A stretch of 64,000 bases of DNA from Saccharina japonica (Eukaryota > Sar > Phaeophyceae > Laminariales > Laminariaceae), in the NCBI GenBank assembly GCA_008828725.1, contig MEHQ01001114.1, positions 416,748 through 480,747 on the forward strand, in the 5' to 3' direction. A program made the translations under genes and the position numbers. Shown piece after piece: positions 54,948 through 64,000 of the stretch. Within the stretch, counting starts at the first letter, position 1. Every line of letters begins with the position of its first letter. The notes under the pieces are model-generated. The model saw nothing but the letters and a program-made list of their open reading frames with translations. It was not told the origin of the DNA and ran no database searches.

Positions 54948-56159
54948 CTTGGTGTAGGCGAGAGCTGCGATAAGCGCCCCAACCTGTGAACCAACACGCC
55001 AAAGAAGGGTTACGTACAGAGATGGAAGGGCGTTCTCTTTAAGAAGGGGGTTTGGCGTGTACAGTATCGGCCCCTGGTTTTGTTTGAATATTTCATGTTT
55101 TCCTACGAAGCTGTCTGGTTTTTGCGTTGCTTCTCGACCTCTCGAATCGACAACAGATGTGTTGGCGATGACGCCCAAGCACCCTGTACAGCAGGTAGCA
55201 GGTATAAATACAGCAGAACGTACATTGTGGAGATGGAGTCTAGTACAGTAGTTGTGTCGCCGAAGGCATCGAGCTACACGTACCAGGTATGTAATACGAT
55301 ACCCACGGTCCTACTGCTGTTGCATACTGCTGCACACTGATGCATAACCCTGACTAACGTACGTAGGTTGCCTGACGACCGGAAACGAGCTGGGGTTTTC
55401 ACATTGTAGATACTGTACATAGTTTTCTGGGAATATTACTTGGCTCTATATATACTCCTACTCACACCTACTGCGACTATAAAAGCTATAATAAACAAAA
55501 GGTGAAGGGTGGTGATTTGGCTCCGCGATCTATGGTGCCCAGCTCCGTTATTATGGTGCTGGTTCGATTACAGGGTAGTTGCAACAACCGTTTTTTGTTT
55601 CTCCATTTAGGCGATTTTCGACCATTCGACAAACTTTGACCTCTTTACGGTTCGCGCTTCGCGCTCACGGCCTCCGGCGGCTCCTGCGGAGAGCTAACTA
55701 TATTTCTGCTCCTTTTTGGGAGGGTAAGGGTGCCAAATGGGATCATATCCGGGTGGGAACCGGAGATAAAACAAGGGGCTGTTTTGTGTTCTCGCCTTTT
55801 TACAGGGAACATTCCCAGAACGTTCTCCATCTACAATGTGGAAGACTATATTGCCGGACACTGTGGTGACTCGTCCAGTGACATCAGAACACAAGAAAAG
55901 ACGGGAAAACACACGACACGAGCCTTGCTTGGCCACATGCTTGCTACTTTGACCCCGCGGTGGGCCTTTCCCGTTTAGCAGGCTACTACCGTATATAACC
56001 CACATTGTGAGACATCTAATCAGCCCCCCGCAGGAGCCACTAGAGGCCCATCAGCCTCCCTGATTCCAAGAATACCACCGGTCGTCCACAGCCGCCGAGA
56101 AAGGCAAAATGCTAAACACAAAAAGCAGCACAACAAAACATGCATACCTCGTGCATACT
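54948..56159. other. Unassigned sequence
   Basis: No gene recognised. It includes a GC-rich inverted-word stretch (about 55650-55700, GCTTCGCGC and CTCCGGCGGCTCCTGCGGAG). Confidence 0.4.
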
Positions 56160-56250
56160 GCTGTATACTCAGCAGGGTTTGAACTGGTGCGTTGGTACGA
56201 CCGGAAGGTGGTCGGTTAGACCCCGCCTCCATATTACCCTCTTGCATCCC
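56160..56250 (-). tRNA. tRNA-like sequence
   Basis: On the - strand GGGGTCTAACCGACC (A-box-like) and CCAGTTCAAACCC (B-box-like) are spaced as in tRNAs. CGACC and GGTCG form a perfect 5-bp stem around a 7-base loop ACCTTCC. The base before the apparent anticodon is C instead of U, and no acceptor stem was found, so this is probably a pseudo-tRNA or SINE head. Confidence 0.3.
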
Positions 56251-57330
56251 ACCCCCTCCACGTATCTAGTGGAGAACTGGCCTTGAGTCGTTAGCCAAAA
56301 CGGTGCACTCACTCACGAACCAGATACGTTTTTGTTTTCTCACAGCAAGTCTTGGCGTGCTGCGGTTATACATACATGTTCCGGTTATGGACGCCCTATG
56401 TTGCCCGACAGAGCGTGAAGAATGCCGGCTAAAAACGTTACAGCAGCAGCGCCTACGTGCGTGTCACATGTGGCACACCATACACGACGTGATTTACAGC
56501 AGCAGCAGTGCAGTTGGGTAGAGAGGCTGAACTCCGAACCACCTGCACTTCGGAGCGGGTGTTCAGACATTGTTTCTACAGTAAATTAGTATGGAACGGG
56601 TCATCGTTTGACAGACTTTGCTTGGTGCAGAAAGTTCCTCACCGGATGAGTAGCGTCGCTACCCAGCACCCGCACCACAATGAACACCGGCGATTCTACT
56701 TAGACTGCTTGCGGTCCAGTAGATGCAGGCCAACCCTTTGTTTCCTAGGACTAACTCGTAACCAGCTTTCAGAGGGTCGGTGGGCTTGGGCGTGTTGAAA
56801 CTGGGTCCTGCCGTACTCCCTGCTGCGGCTGCTGCCGCGCTCCGTACTCCAGGATGTTCTTCCGAATTCGGCAGAATCTGTCGATGTGACCAATCAAAAT
56901 TGTTCCGCGTTCGGGAGAAATGCAAACCACAGGTATCACCAATCACCAACGAGTGCGCGATGCAAGAACTGAAGATATAAACCGTACTTCGACAACGGTC
57001 CTCCTGTTGACTGTTGACTGTTGGCACTCGGACACTCTCACCCTACGGGGCCGCCGATCTATGATGACACGGGGTTTGCACGCGAGGTCGTACCCTCTAC
57101 GTGGTGTACGCGTGATCGAAATGCTTTTTTTGTGCACAGCTTGCAGAAACGAGTTTTTGAAAATGGCTCGCGCAGCTACAGCCCTGCTGCTACAGCAGCA
57201 ACATAGTGCGTTTGAAATGCTCTTCACAAATATCGTCCTCTTGGTTTGTTTTTTCTTGTCAAACATACGAAGTATCTGGTAGTAGAGATGCTTTTACTTT
57301 CCCCTATATTTGAATTATGCTATGTATTAT
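56251..57330. other. Unassigned sequence
   Basis: No gene recognised; overlapping short frames on both strands only. Confidence 0.4.
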
Positions 57331-57690
57331 CATGGCGCGTCATGTTATTCCTCATGGCGCCATTACAGAGCGCTGTGGCATTGCCATAACAGTCCAAGGC
57401 ATTGCCATGGCCTTCATGGCACTTCATGGGCTCCCACGAGCTACCATGGTGCTTCATGGCAATACCATGGGGGTGCCATGGATACCCATGACAATAATAC
57501 CATGCGGTTTCACGGCACGTTGTTTCATGCCATGCCCCATACCATGAAACACACCATGGCATTGTCATGGTACTGGACCATGGCAAAGCCCTGGAACGGG
57601 CCAGGCTGTAGTATTCCATGCTTTAGCCATGCCAATGCCGTAGTACTGGCAAGCACTGACATGCCATTACCATATGGCGTATGCATGTTG
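57331..57690. repeat. CCATGG/GCCATG word patch
   Basis: Dense repetition of CATGGC, CCATGG and GGCATTGCCATGG-like words, many self-complementary. It resembles the patch at 61160-61730. Confidence 0.75.
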
Positions 57691-57790
57691 TCGCCACGGA
57701 GAGCTAAAGTGCCGACAAAGATAAAACAAATTAATTCTGAGTATCAACTATTCAATCGGTTGAACTCGCAGCTTAGCTGACGTATTTAAA

Positions 57791-58530
57791 ATAACTATGT
57801 ATAGGAGTATGAGCAGTACTTATCCTCGAGTACAAGCAGAACCCGGAGTACAAACATCTAAATTACTCGGAGTCTTCCGAGTATCGAGAGTATTGAACAC
57901 CGAAATTTTGCTAGTACACAAAGTACGTGAAGTATTGTTTCTCTAAAATACTCCAATTATACTTCCAGGTAATGGGAGCATAAATATTTAGAAAGTCTTC
58001 CGAGTACCGAGAGTAGTGAACACCGAAATTTTGCTAGTACACAAAGTACGTGAAGTATTGTTTCTCTAAAATACTATAATTAATTATACTTCCAGGTAAT
58101 GCGAGCATCTGTGAATTTTGAAAAGCTATAAACGCCAGTCGCCTGCTCCTACGACCTGGGAGGAATGACGGCCGAGCCTTTAAAATGATGCAACGATTCT
58201 CCTAATATACTTCACACTCCGAGTATACTCCGAGTATCGAGTACATGTCGTACTCCGAGTGTACGTAGAGTATTAGAGTACTGACGGCCTGAATACTCGG
58301 AGTACTTGGAGTATGAGCAATACCGAATCCCCAAGTACTGCGAGTACAATGAGTACCCGCAGTATCGGACCCCGAAATACTATTTGTACGAGCAGTATCG
58401 AGAGTGTTCATACCCGAAATACTCCGAGTACGAGAAATATCCCGGAGTATCGAACCCCGAACTACTCCGAGTACCTGAAGTATTATATCTCCAATACTCC
58501 TTACTTTACTCCAAGGGACTCGGAGCATCT
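57791..58530. repeat. GAGTAC/GAGTAT word patch with 130-bp duplication
   Basis: Words GAGTAC, GAGTAT, CCGAGTA and CGGAGTA recur throughout. Inside, about 57870-57980 and 58000-58105 are direct duplicates (shared CACCGAAATTTTGCTAGTAC, AAAGTACGTGAAGTATTG, ACTTCCAGGTAATG). Frames here are Glu/Tyr/Ser-rich artefacts. Confidence 0.75.
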
Positions 58531-58637
58531 GTGAAGTGCTACTCATACCTGGCTTGGTGGATGGCGAGCCCGGTTCTTTTCCTGGTTATTTCTACGTAGT
58601 GGTCCTGCTTTCGTTTTTTCAAAACATTACTTGCGGC

Positions 58638-60450
58638 ACAGCCACGGCTCCGCCAGTGGCGCTAGCTTTGCGTTGCCCATAGTAGTATGTAAGTTCCTGG
58701 TGTGGTACATACAGGTAGTACTCGCATTACCAGTGTGCTGCGATGAACCACTATGAACCGAAAAGTTAGAACCACCATGCGGGGCGGTATCGACTCGGGG
58801 GGTGTCTGTTTTGGTCCTAGGGTTGTTGGAGTTGTAGATGTCTGCAAGGATTTATGATCCGGGGATGGGACGTTATCATTCACGGGTGCGGTGGGACCTC
58901 GCCGTTCCCCCGGGGGGCAGCTCGCGCCGCGTGCTGGCTCCACGAGCGCCAGCTAACCGTAAATCAGCCCGTGGGGTTGGGGTTTCCACACCTTGTGGGG
59001 CGGTGTCGACCCGGGGGATGTCCGTTTTCGTCCTCGGGTTGTTCCAGGTGTATACGTATGAAAGCACTTCTGACCCGGGGATGGAACGTTATCATCCCCG
59101 GGCGCGGTGGGACTTCGCCGTTGCCCCGGGGGGAAACTCTCGCCGCACGGTGGCTCTATGAGGGCCAGGCAACCGTAAATTAGCCCGTGGGGTCGGGGTT
59201 TCCACACCTTGTGGGGCGGTATTGATCCGGGGGATGTCCGCTTGCGTCCCTTGGTCGTTGGATTTGTAGATGTATGGAAGGACGTCTGACCCGGGAGTGG
59301 AAATTTATCATCCCCGGGTGCGGCGGGACCTCGCCGTTGCCCCGAGGGGTAACCCTCGCTGCGTGCTGGCTCGCTGGGCTCCGGCGACTCAGTCAAATCA
59401 GCAATCAGCCTGTGGTGGTGGGGTTTCCACACCTTGCGGGGCGGTATCGACCCGGTGGATATCATTTTTCGTCCCCGGAGATGTTAGAGTTGTAGATATG
59501 TGAAAGGATTTCTGACTTGGGGATGGGACGTTATCACCCCCGGGTGCGGTGGTACTTCGACGTTGCCCCGAGGGGAAACTCTCGCCGTACGCTGGCTCTA
59601 TGAGGGCCAGGCAACCGTAAAATAGCCCGTGGTATTGGGGTTTCCACACATTGTGAGGCGGCATCGACCCGGGGGATATCCGTTTTCGTCCCCGGGTTGT
59701 TGGAGTTGTAGATGTATGGAAGAATTTCTGATTTGGGGATGGGACGTTATCGTCCTTGGGCGCGGCGGGACTTCGACGTTGCCGCGAGGGGCAACTCTCG
59801 CCGCACACTGGCTCTATGAGGGCCAGGCAACCGTAAATTTGCCCGTGGTATTGTGGTTTCCCCACCTTATGAGGCGGTATCGACCCGGGGGATGTCCGTT
59901 TGCGTCCCCAGGTCGTTGGAATTGTAGATGTATGGAAGGATTTCTGATCCGGGGATGGGAAAATATCGTCCCCGGGTGCTGCTGGTTCCCTGAGCCTCAG
60001 AAAATCAGTGACCAACTGATGGGTGTGGGGTTTCCATACCGTGCGGGGCAGTGTCGACCCGGGAAATCGCCCTTTTTGTCCCCGGTTGGTCGGAGTTGTA
60101 GATATATTGAGGCGTTCCTGATCCGGAGATTGGAGCCAACCCTTCCCGGGTTTAGCGGAACCTTGGTGGCTCTTTTCAGCACCGATGTTCTAGAAAGAGC
60201 CAGCAGCCACTGGCATGGATTTGGGCAACCAATCAGCTGCCAAAATAGTATTAAACAAAATGGAAGTCAGCAGGTAGGCTGGTTAGATGTCTGCCAGACC
60301 TGCGTCGGGGCTGCGCTACGGACACGGCTCGGCACGGCATGGGACCCGGTATTCTGCGGGTTGTGGCACCCAGCCTCCCTACCCATGGGGCAAGGTGAGG
60401 CTGAACCGCCCTGGATAGCGCTGCTCAATTACAGACAGACAGAATAACAG
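58638..60450. mobile_element. Dispersed element C, copy 2
   Basis: Same left flank, about 215-bp internal array and right flank as 33474-35385. The right flank carries GAGCCAGCAGCCACTGGCATGG (read in two halves), CAACCAATCAG and GTGGCACCCAGCCTCCCT. This copy is better preserved, with one more array unit and a single tail. Confidence 0.75.
58787..60180. repeat. About 215-bp tandem array, seven units
   Basis: Unit starts at about 58787, 59003, 59217, 59442, 59661, 59875 and 60051, the last shortened to about 176 bp. Units share GTTTCCACACCTTG, GTCGACCCGGGGGATGTCCG and GGGATGGGACGTTATC. Long frames of up to 272 codons over the array are artefacts. Confidence 0.85.
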
Positions 60451-60454
60451 CATT

Positions 60455-61160
60455 TAATAATTTAGATTTTGTTAAAATTAGCCAAAACGACATTCGCTTT
60501 TCATTGGTCTAAACTTGCACCACCAGCAAAGTCAGATTTTGGGGGTAGCCTACGTCGTAGCACGTTTTGTTCTATCTCATCGATGCCCACGACCTAGGCG
60601 ACAACACGTCAAACACAACACGAAGCCACCGCGACCACGGCCGCTCCTACGCCTACAGACCACAGCACAGCGTACCCTGTCGGTGGCGCCCCAAAATCAA
60701 ATCATGGGCGTCGCAATCCCAACTTTTTACCCAGCTCGATGCTCCGACCCAACCAAGAACCGAGTGGTGATCGACACAATCAAAACAGCACAGAGATACG
60801 CTCAAGACTTCGATAGCACTATCCCCGTGGCTCTGCCTTGCCCGTGGCGTTTCAGGGATCACTACGCACACCCCAAGATACCCTGAGAGCGATATATTAG
60901 CTTCCTACGTAGCCTGTGCCACCAGAAACAAAACGATGCTGGCGGCGGTGCGCACGCACTGACCCATGCCTTCGCTCTCATCTACCCTCGTCGGATTTTG
61001 TCACCTGGGCGCTGTGAGACGTGCTGCGCTTATGTCGATTTTAGATGAGTCAAACAAACAATTTACCTTTGCTTCCCGATAGTACGTACCAGGTAAACCA
61101 TTTTACTTGCCGGAATCCAATCCAAATTTGTTTTGTTTTGTTCAATTTAATTGTTTAATA
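60455..61160 (+). mobile_element. Relative of the Harbinger-like element, ends degraded
   Basis: Similar to the interior of 49023-49863 over most of its length (CGCTTTTCATTGGTC, CGACAACACGT, CACAGCGTACCC, CGCAATCCCAACTTTT, GGCGCTGTGA). The perfect terminal repeats are absent; only T/A-rich ends remain. Confidence 0.7.
60515..60886 (+). pseudogene. ORF fragment, copy 2
   Basis: The later part of the frame reads MGVAIPTFYPARCSDPTKN, IDTIKTAQRYAQDFDSTI and VALPCPWRF; the first part corresponds to the 49289 frame after a frame change. Conservation of this segment between two diverged elements hints that it once coded for protein. Family not recognised. Confidence 0.35.
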
Positions 61161-61730
61161 TAGGCCACTGCCATGACATTATAATGTCAGCCCATGAGAT
61201 GGCCACGGCAGCCTGCACCATTGCCACGACCATGCACGACATGTCATGGCATTGCTACGACAGTCCATAGCGGGGCCGTGATGCGCCATGAAGGTTCATA
61301 GGAAGGGCATGTCGTGCCGTGAAGGTTTATGGGAATGCCATCGCAATGCCTTACGAAGTCCTATGGGGGACGCCATAACAAACCCATGACATATGTAATG
61401 GAAAAGTCCATCGAGGATGATGAAGGTGTATGGGCCTCCGTAACTCACTCGATAGCTCATATCGACAATGACGTTAAGCCCCGTAATGCCACCTTACCCG
61501 AAACAAGAGCACTGCCCCGTCAATAATGGAAAATCGCATATCGTGAATTAACAAGCCCCCTCATGCCCAATCGTGGCTGTACCATGGTGTGGGCCGTACC
61601 AAGTGCCATGCCATCGTCATAGCATTCTCGTGGCCTGTTACAATGATATTTTGCGATGGCCATGCCATTTTAATGCCGCAGGCCGTCATGGTACGCCATA
61701 ATCCAAGACAATGCCGCACGTAGCATGCCA
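61161..61730. repeat. CCATGG/ATGGCA word patch, second
   Basis: Many CATGGCA, GCCATGA and CATGCC words over about 570 bp, comparable with 57331-57690. It is not a simple tandem repeat. Confidence 0.65.
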
Positions 61731-61967
61731 CGAAAAAGTCAAATAATTTAATTGCCGATTTTTTCCCGCGCTCAAGCTGTGGGGCACATATCTCGGCAGC
61801 TGATCGCGGGCAGTTTTCGAAGCCGCGAAAATTTACATGCAACATCAAGAAAGTGCCTGGTCGCTTGGTATCAGGTACTTTACTCTGTTCGTGTTTCTGT
61901 TCGGTAGCTGGTCGAATCGCGCAAATCCCGAACCATGAATATACCCCGATATACAATACCAACGCGT

Positions 61968-62058
61968 TTGTGACGTGATGAAATCGCACCGCCCTGTGTA
62001 ACGGTGTTTGTCCCTTTCGATTCTGCTAATCAAGGAATGCGCCGCCTTCAGCCAGCTT
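61968..62058 (-). pseudogene. Ankyrin-repeat relic
   Basis: The - strand frame reads KLAEGGAFLD, a TAG stop, then QNRKGQTPLHRAVRFHHV. The intact gene has GLVKGGAFLDWQDENGKTPL then HRAAHFRHV, so the stop replaces the conserved Trp codon. Only one repeat is recognisable; flanking homology fades. Confidence 0.75.
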
Positions 62059-62474
62059 AAATACCAAAAAAAAAAAATTACCGCCCATATAGCCCTAAAC
62101 GCAAGCACCGCCCGTAACAAAACATACGGTATTTTCCTGTCACCAACTATACTCACGCGAAACTAGGGTATCCGCGCAGTTATGAAGTGTCAATTGGTTT
62201 TGTGAAACAAAGCCGACTTGGGGTTTATCGCACCGCACCAGCGTCCACTACAGTACAGGAATACGTCTCCAATCTCCAATCCTTAAATAGAGAAAACCTC
62301 AACAACTTCCTACCTCTCATAATTCCTAAAACACTCTCAATTTTGTGAACATACCAAAGCAGCCCAAATTTCCAAAAGCGCCAACCTCCTCCAACGTTTG
62401 ATATACCCCCCCTTCCTTTACCGAACGCTTCAGCGTAAGGAATCGAAACCAAAAACCGTACGCCCTCAGCAACC
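62059..62474. other. Unassigned sequence
   Basis: No gene or repeat recognised. Confidence 0.4.
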
Positions 62475-62985
62475 CTATCATTAAATGAACAACAACTGCC
62501 TATCAAAACCCTTCACCAACGAAGTTAGAACACCCTCAACATATCGAGCTATTAAATGACCACAAAACCATCGCAAGACTACGGAGAAACTCAAAAACGT
62601 CCCACGATCCTCCCTTAGTTAAGACACGCGCATGCTTTAGAGGTAGACAAGCGACATATCTGTCCTAGCTACCAGTTCACTGAGAAAGTGGTGCGAAGGC
62701 TCCCGCATGAAAACCCAAAAAGCAAAAGCCGTGCACCTTTAGCACATCTGAACCCCTCTCATTAAACAAACCAACAATGCCGATCAAAACCTTACGCCAA
62801 CATCAACGTTGGCATACCCTCAGCATACCCAGCTATTACATCACCACAAAAAAGCCCCGCAAAACTACGGTAAAGCTCAAACACCTCCCATGATATCCCT
62901 CTGGTTAGGAAACCCTCCACATGATACGGGGGACAAGCGATACATCGGCCCTCCCTACCGGTTTACTGAGAACGTGGTCAAGTGC
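62475..62985. repeat. Diverged direct duplication, about 220 bp, spaced 285 bp
   Basis: About 62475-62700 and 62760-62980 share TCATTAAA, GATCAAAACC, ACCCTCA.CATA, AGCTATTA, ACCACAAAA, CGCAA.ACTACGG, TTAG, ACAAGCGA and GTTTACTGAGAACGTGGT-like blocks in order. Confidence 0.6.
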
Positions 62986-64000
62986 GTGTAGAGGTAGACT
63001 AGATGATAGGGTTGTGCGCAAGCTGCCCAGTACCCTGATCATCCTCGAACACCAGTACGCACGGCATACCGACATCATGCAACATGAAACGCAAAAAAAA
63101 ACTGCCTCAAAACCACTAGTGGATTGGTGACGCCTGCCAGCGCCAAAAAAAACATTCCTCTGTTGCAGCAGAGAGTGTGGTGCATGTATGTCTCTCCTAG
63201 AAAGTCAAGACACTCAAGAACCCCCACACATCGCTACCCCCTCCCTCAAACTTGCTTCCTGTCAGCCGCCTTGCTTGCGTTGAGTCTGCGTCCAGAAAAT
63301 AACTGCAAGCTCAGGTCCCCCTACTGTTCTCCTCACGGACGGAATCCGGAATTAACTCCTCCGTCTCACATTCCCAAAATTACGAAGTACCGCCTTCCAG
63401 TGCACAAAACTAAGCGCAGCGTACCTAGCCACTGCTCTTATGGCGTCGGAGACATCTGATCGAATCTTGGCTGATCGTCAAACTATCGAAACGACCAACT
63501 GAGGAAGTGACCAGCCCCCTGGCTCTTCATTGCCATCGAGTTCCACAAGTCACACGCTAACATAGAGCGGAACACTCGTAATTTATCCAAACCCCTTTTT
63601 CATCTGACAAGGGTTCAGCGAAATACTGCTGGGAAAACTGCAGCACCCTCTTTTCTCAATCCCTCTCGTAGACACCCCGATGAGCATCCACGTTACTTTG
63701 CGAGCTTATCGACCGGAGATAGATGGTCCAGGCCCCTGCCAAATTGGTAGCACCTTGCGTTCTCTCCTTCCGTAAATGTAACACCCACATGCACTGCCTA
63801 AGTTAACACTTATCTCCCTCTCTCCATCAAAAGAAGCATGCATGCATCAACCAGGAGCAGCAAACACTCCCGATAACAACGCAGCTAATACTCCCGAAGA
63901 CTCATTGCGTCGATGGCTGCTTGAAGCGATACACGTTCTCGTTCACCCTTACCGTGTTCGCCAAACATCTACCGCAACCCCGAGGCCAAGTACGAGTACG
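62986..64000. other. Unassigned terminal kilobase
   Basis: No recognisable gene. The frame 63124-63459 has no domain and Pro/Ser-rich composition. GCATGCATGCATC at about 63837 is a small palindromic run. Confidence 0.4.

Noticed and set aside
59629..60447. 272-codon + strand frame in element C
   Set aside because: It spans tandem units and changes character with each; similar frames exist on the other strand. Array artefact.

Overview
The window is repeat-dominated eukaryotic nuclear DNA with very few genes. The only well-supported host-type genes are two divergent ankyrin-repeat paralogues: an intact one on the + strand (41185-43074) and a frameshifted one on the - strand (53023-54947). A third, tiny ankyrin relic lies at 61968-62058. 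Both paralogues end in the same extension (SWRRRGWLVILA..., then a GLFRTVV/GVFHGIV-type tail). From memory this resembles the large ankyrin families of stramenopile algae such as brown algae. TTAGGG-type interstitial telomere repeats and the type of Copia polyprotein fit that, but the assignment is an inference. No rRNA, convincing intact tRNA, CRISPR or operon-like structure was seen.

Layout. 195-455: a patch of self-complementary words around a telomere-like run. 689-2460: a tandem miniature LTR element (four about 278-bp LTRs, three short internal segments). 4303-10419: a decayed - strand Copia element with diverged LTRs and broken gag, protease, integrase, RT and RNase H. 11565-19063: an almost perfect 2.3-kb inverted repeat (arms 11797-14099 and 16761-19063, equal length) around two tandem about 1-kb foldback elements; an N at 14676 shows the assembly is not clean here. 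19776-24600: a second, + strand Copia relic, heavily mutated, probably interrupted by a MITE. 25332-27014 and 38985-40320: two copies of one dispersed element whose flanks match but whose cores differ (a minisatellite in one, tRNA-like units in the other). 27140-28580: an inverted pair of telomere-like runs with GC-rich flanks. 33474-35385 and 58638-60450: two copies of another dispersed element built on an about 215-bp tandem array. 57330-58530 and 61160-61730: patches of short palindromic words.

Several families of small inverted-repeat elements are scattered through the window. MITE-1 has ends GACGCGTGCTACGATAG and 4-bp target duplications of varying sequence. A TTAA-flanked piggyBac-like family and a TA-flanked family (TTACGGGGG ends) also occur, as does a TTA-flanked Harbinger-like element carrying an ORF fragment. 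They are often nested: the TTAA element sits inside one MITE-1, the Harbinger-like element inside another, and a TA element inside Copia.

How it works together: the window looks like a transposon graveyard in which small non-autonomous elements spread by proteins supplied elsewhere. No intact transposase, integrase or reverse transcriptase is encoded here. The most novel items are the foldback/inverted-repeat complex, the 4-bp-TSD MITE family, and the two dispersed elements with swappable internal tandem arrays.
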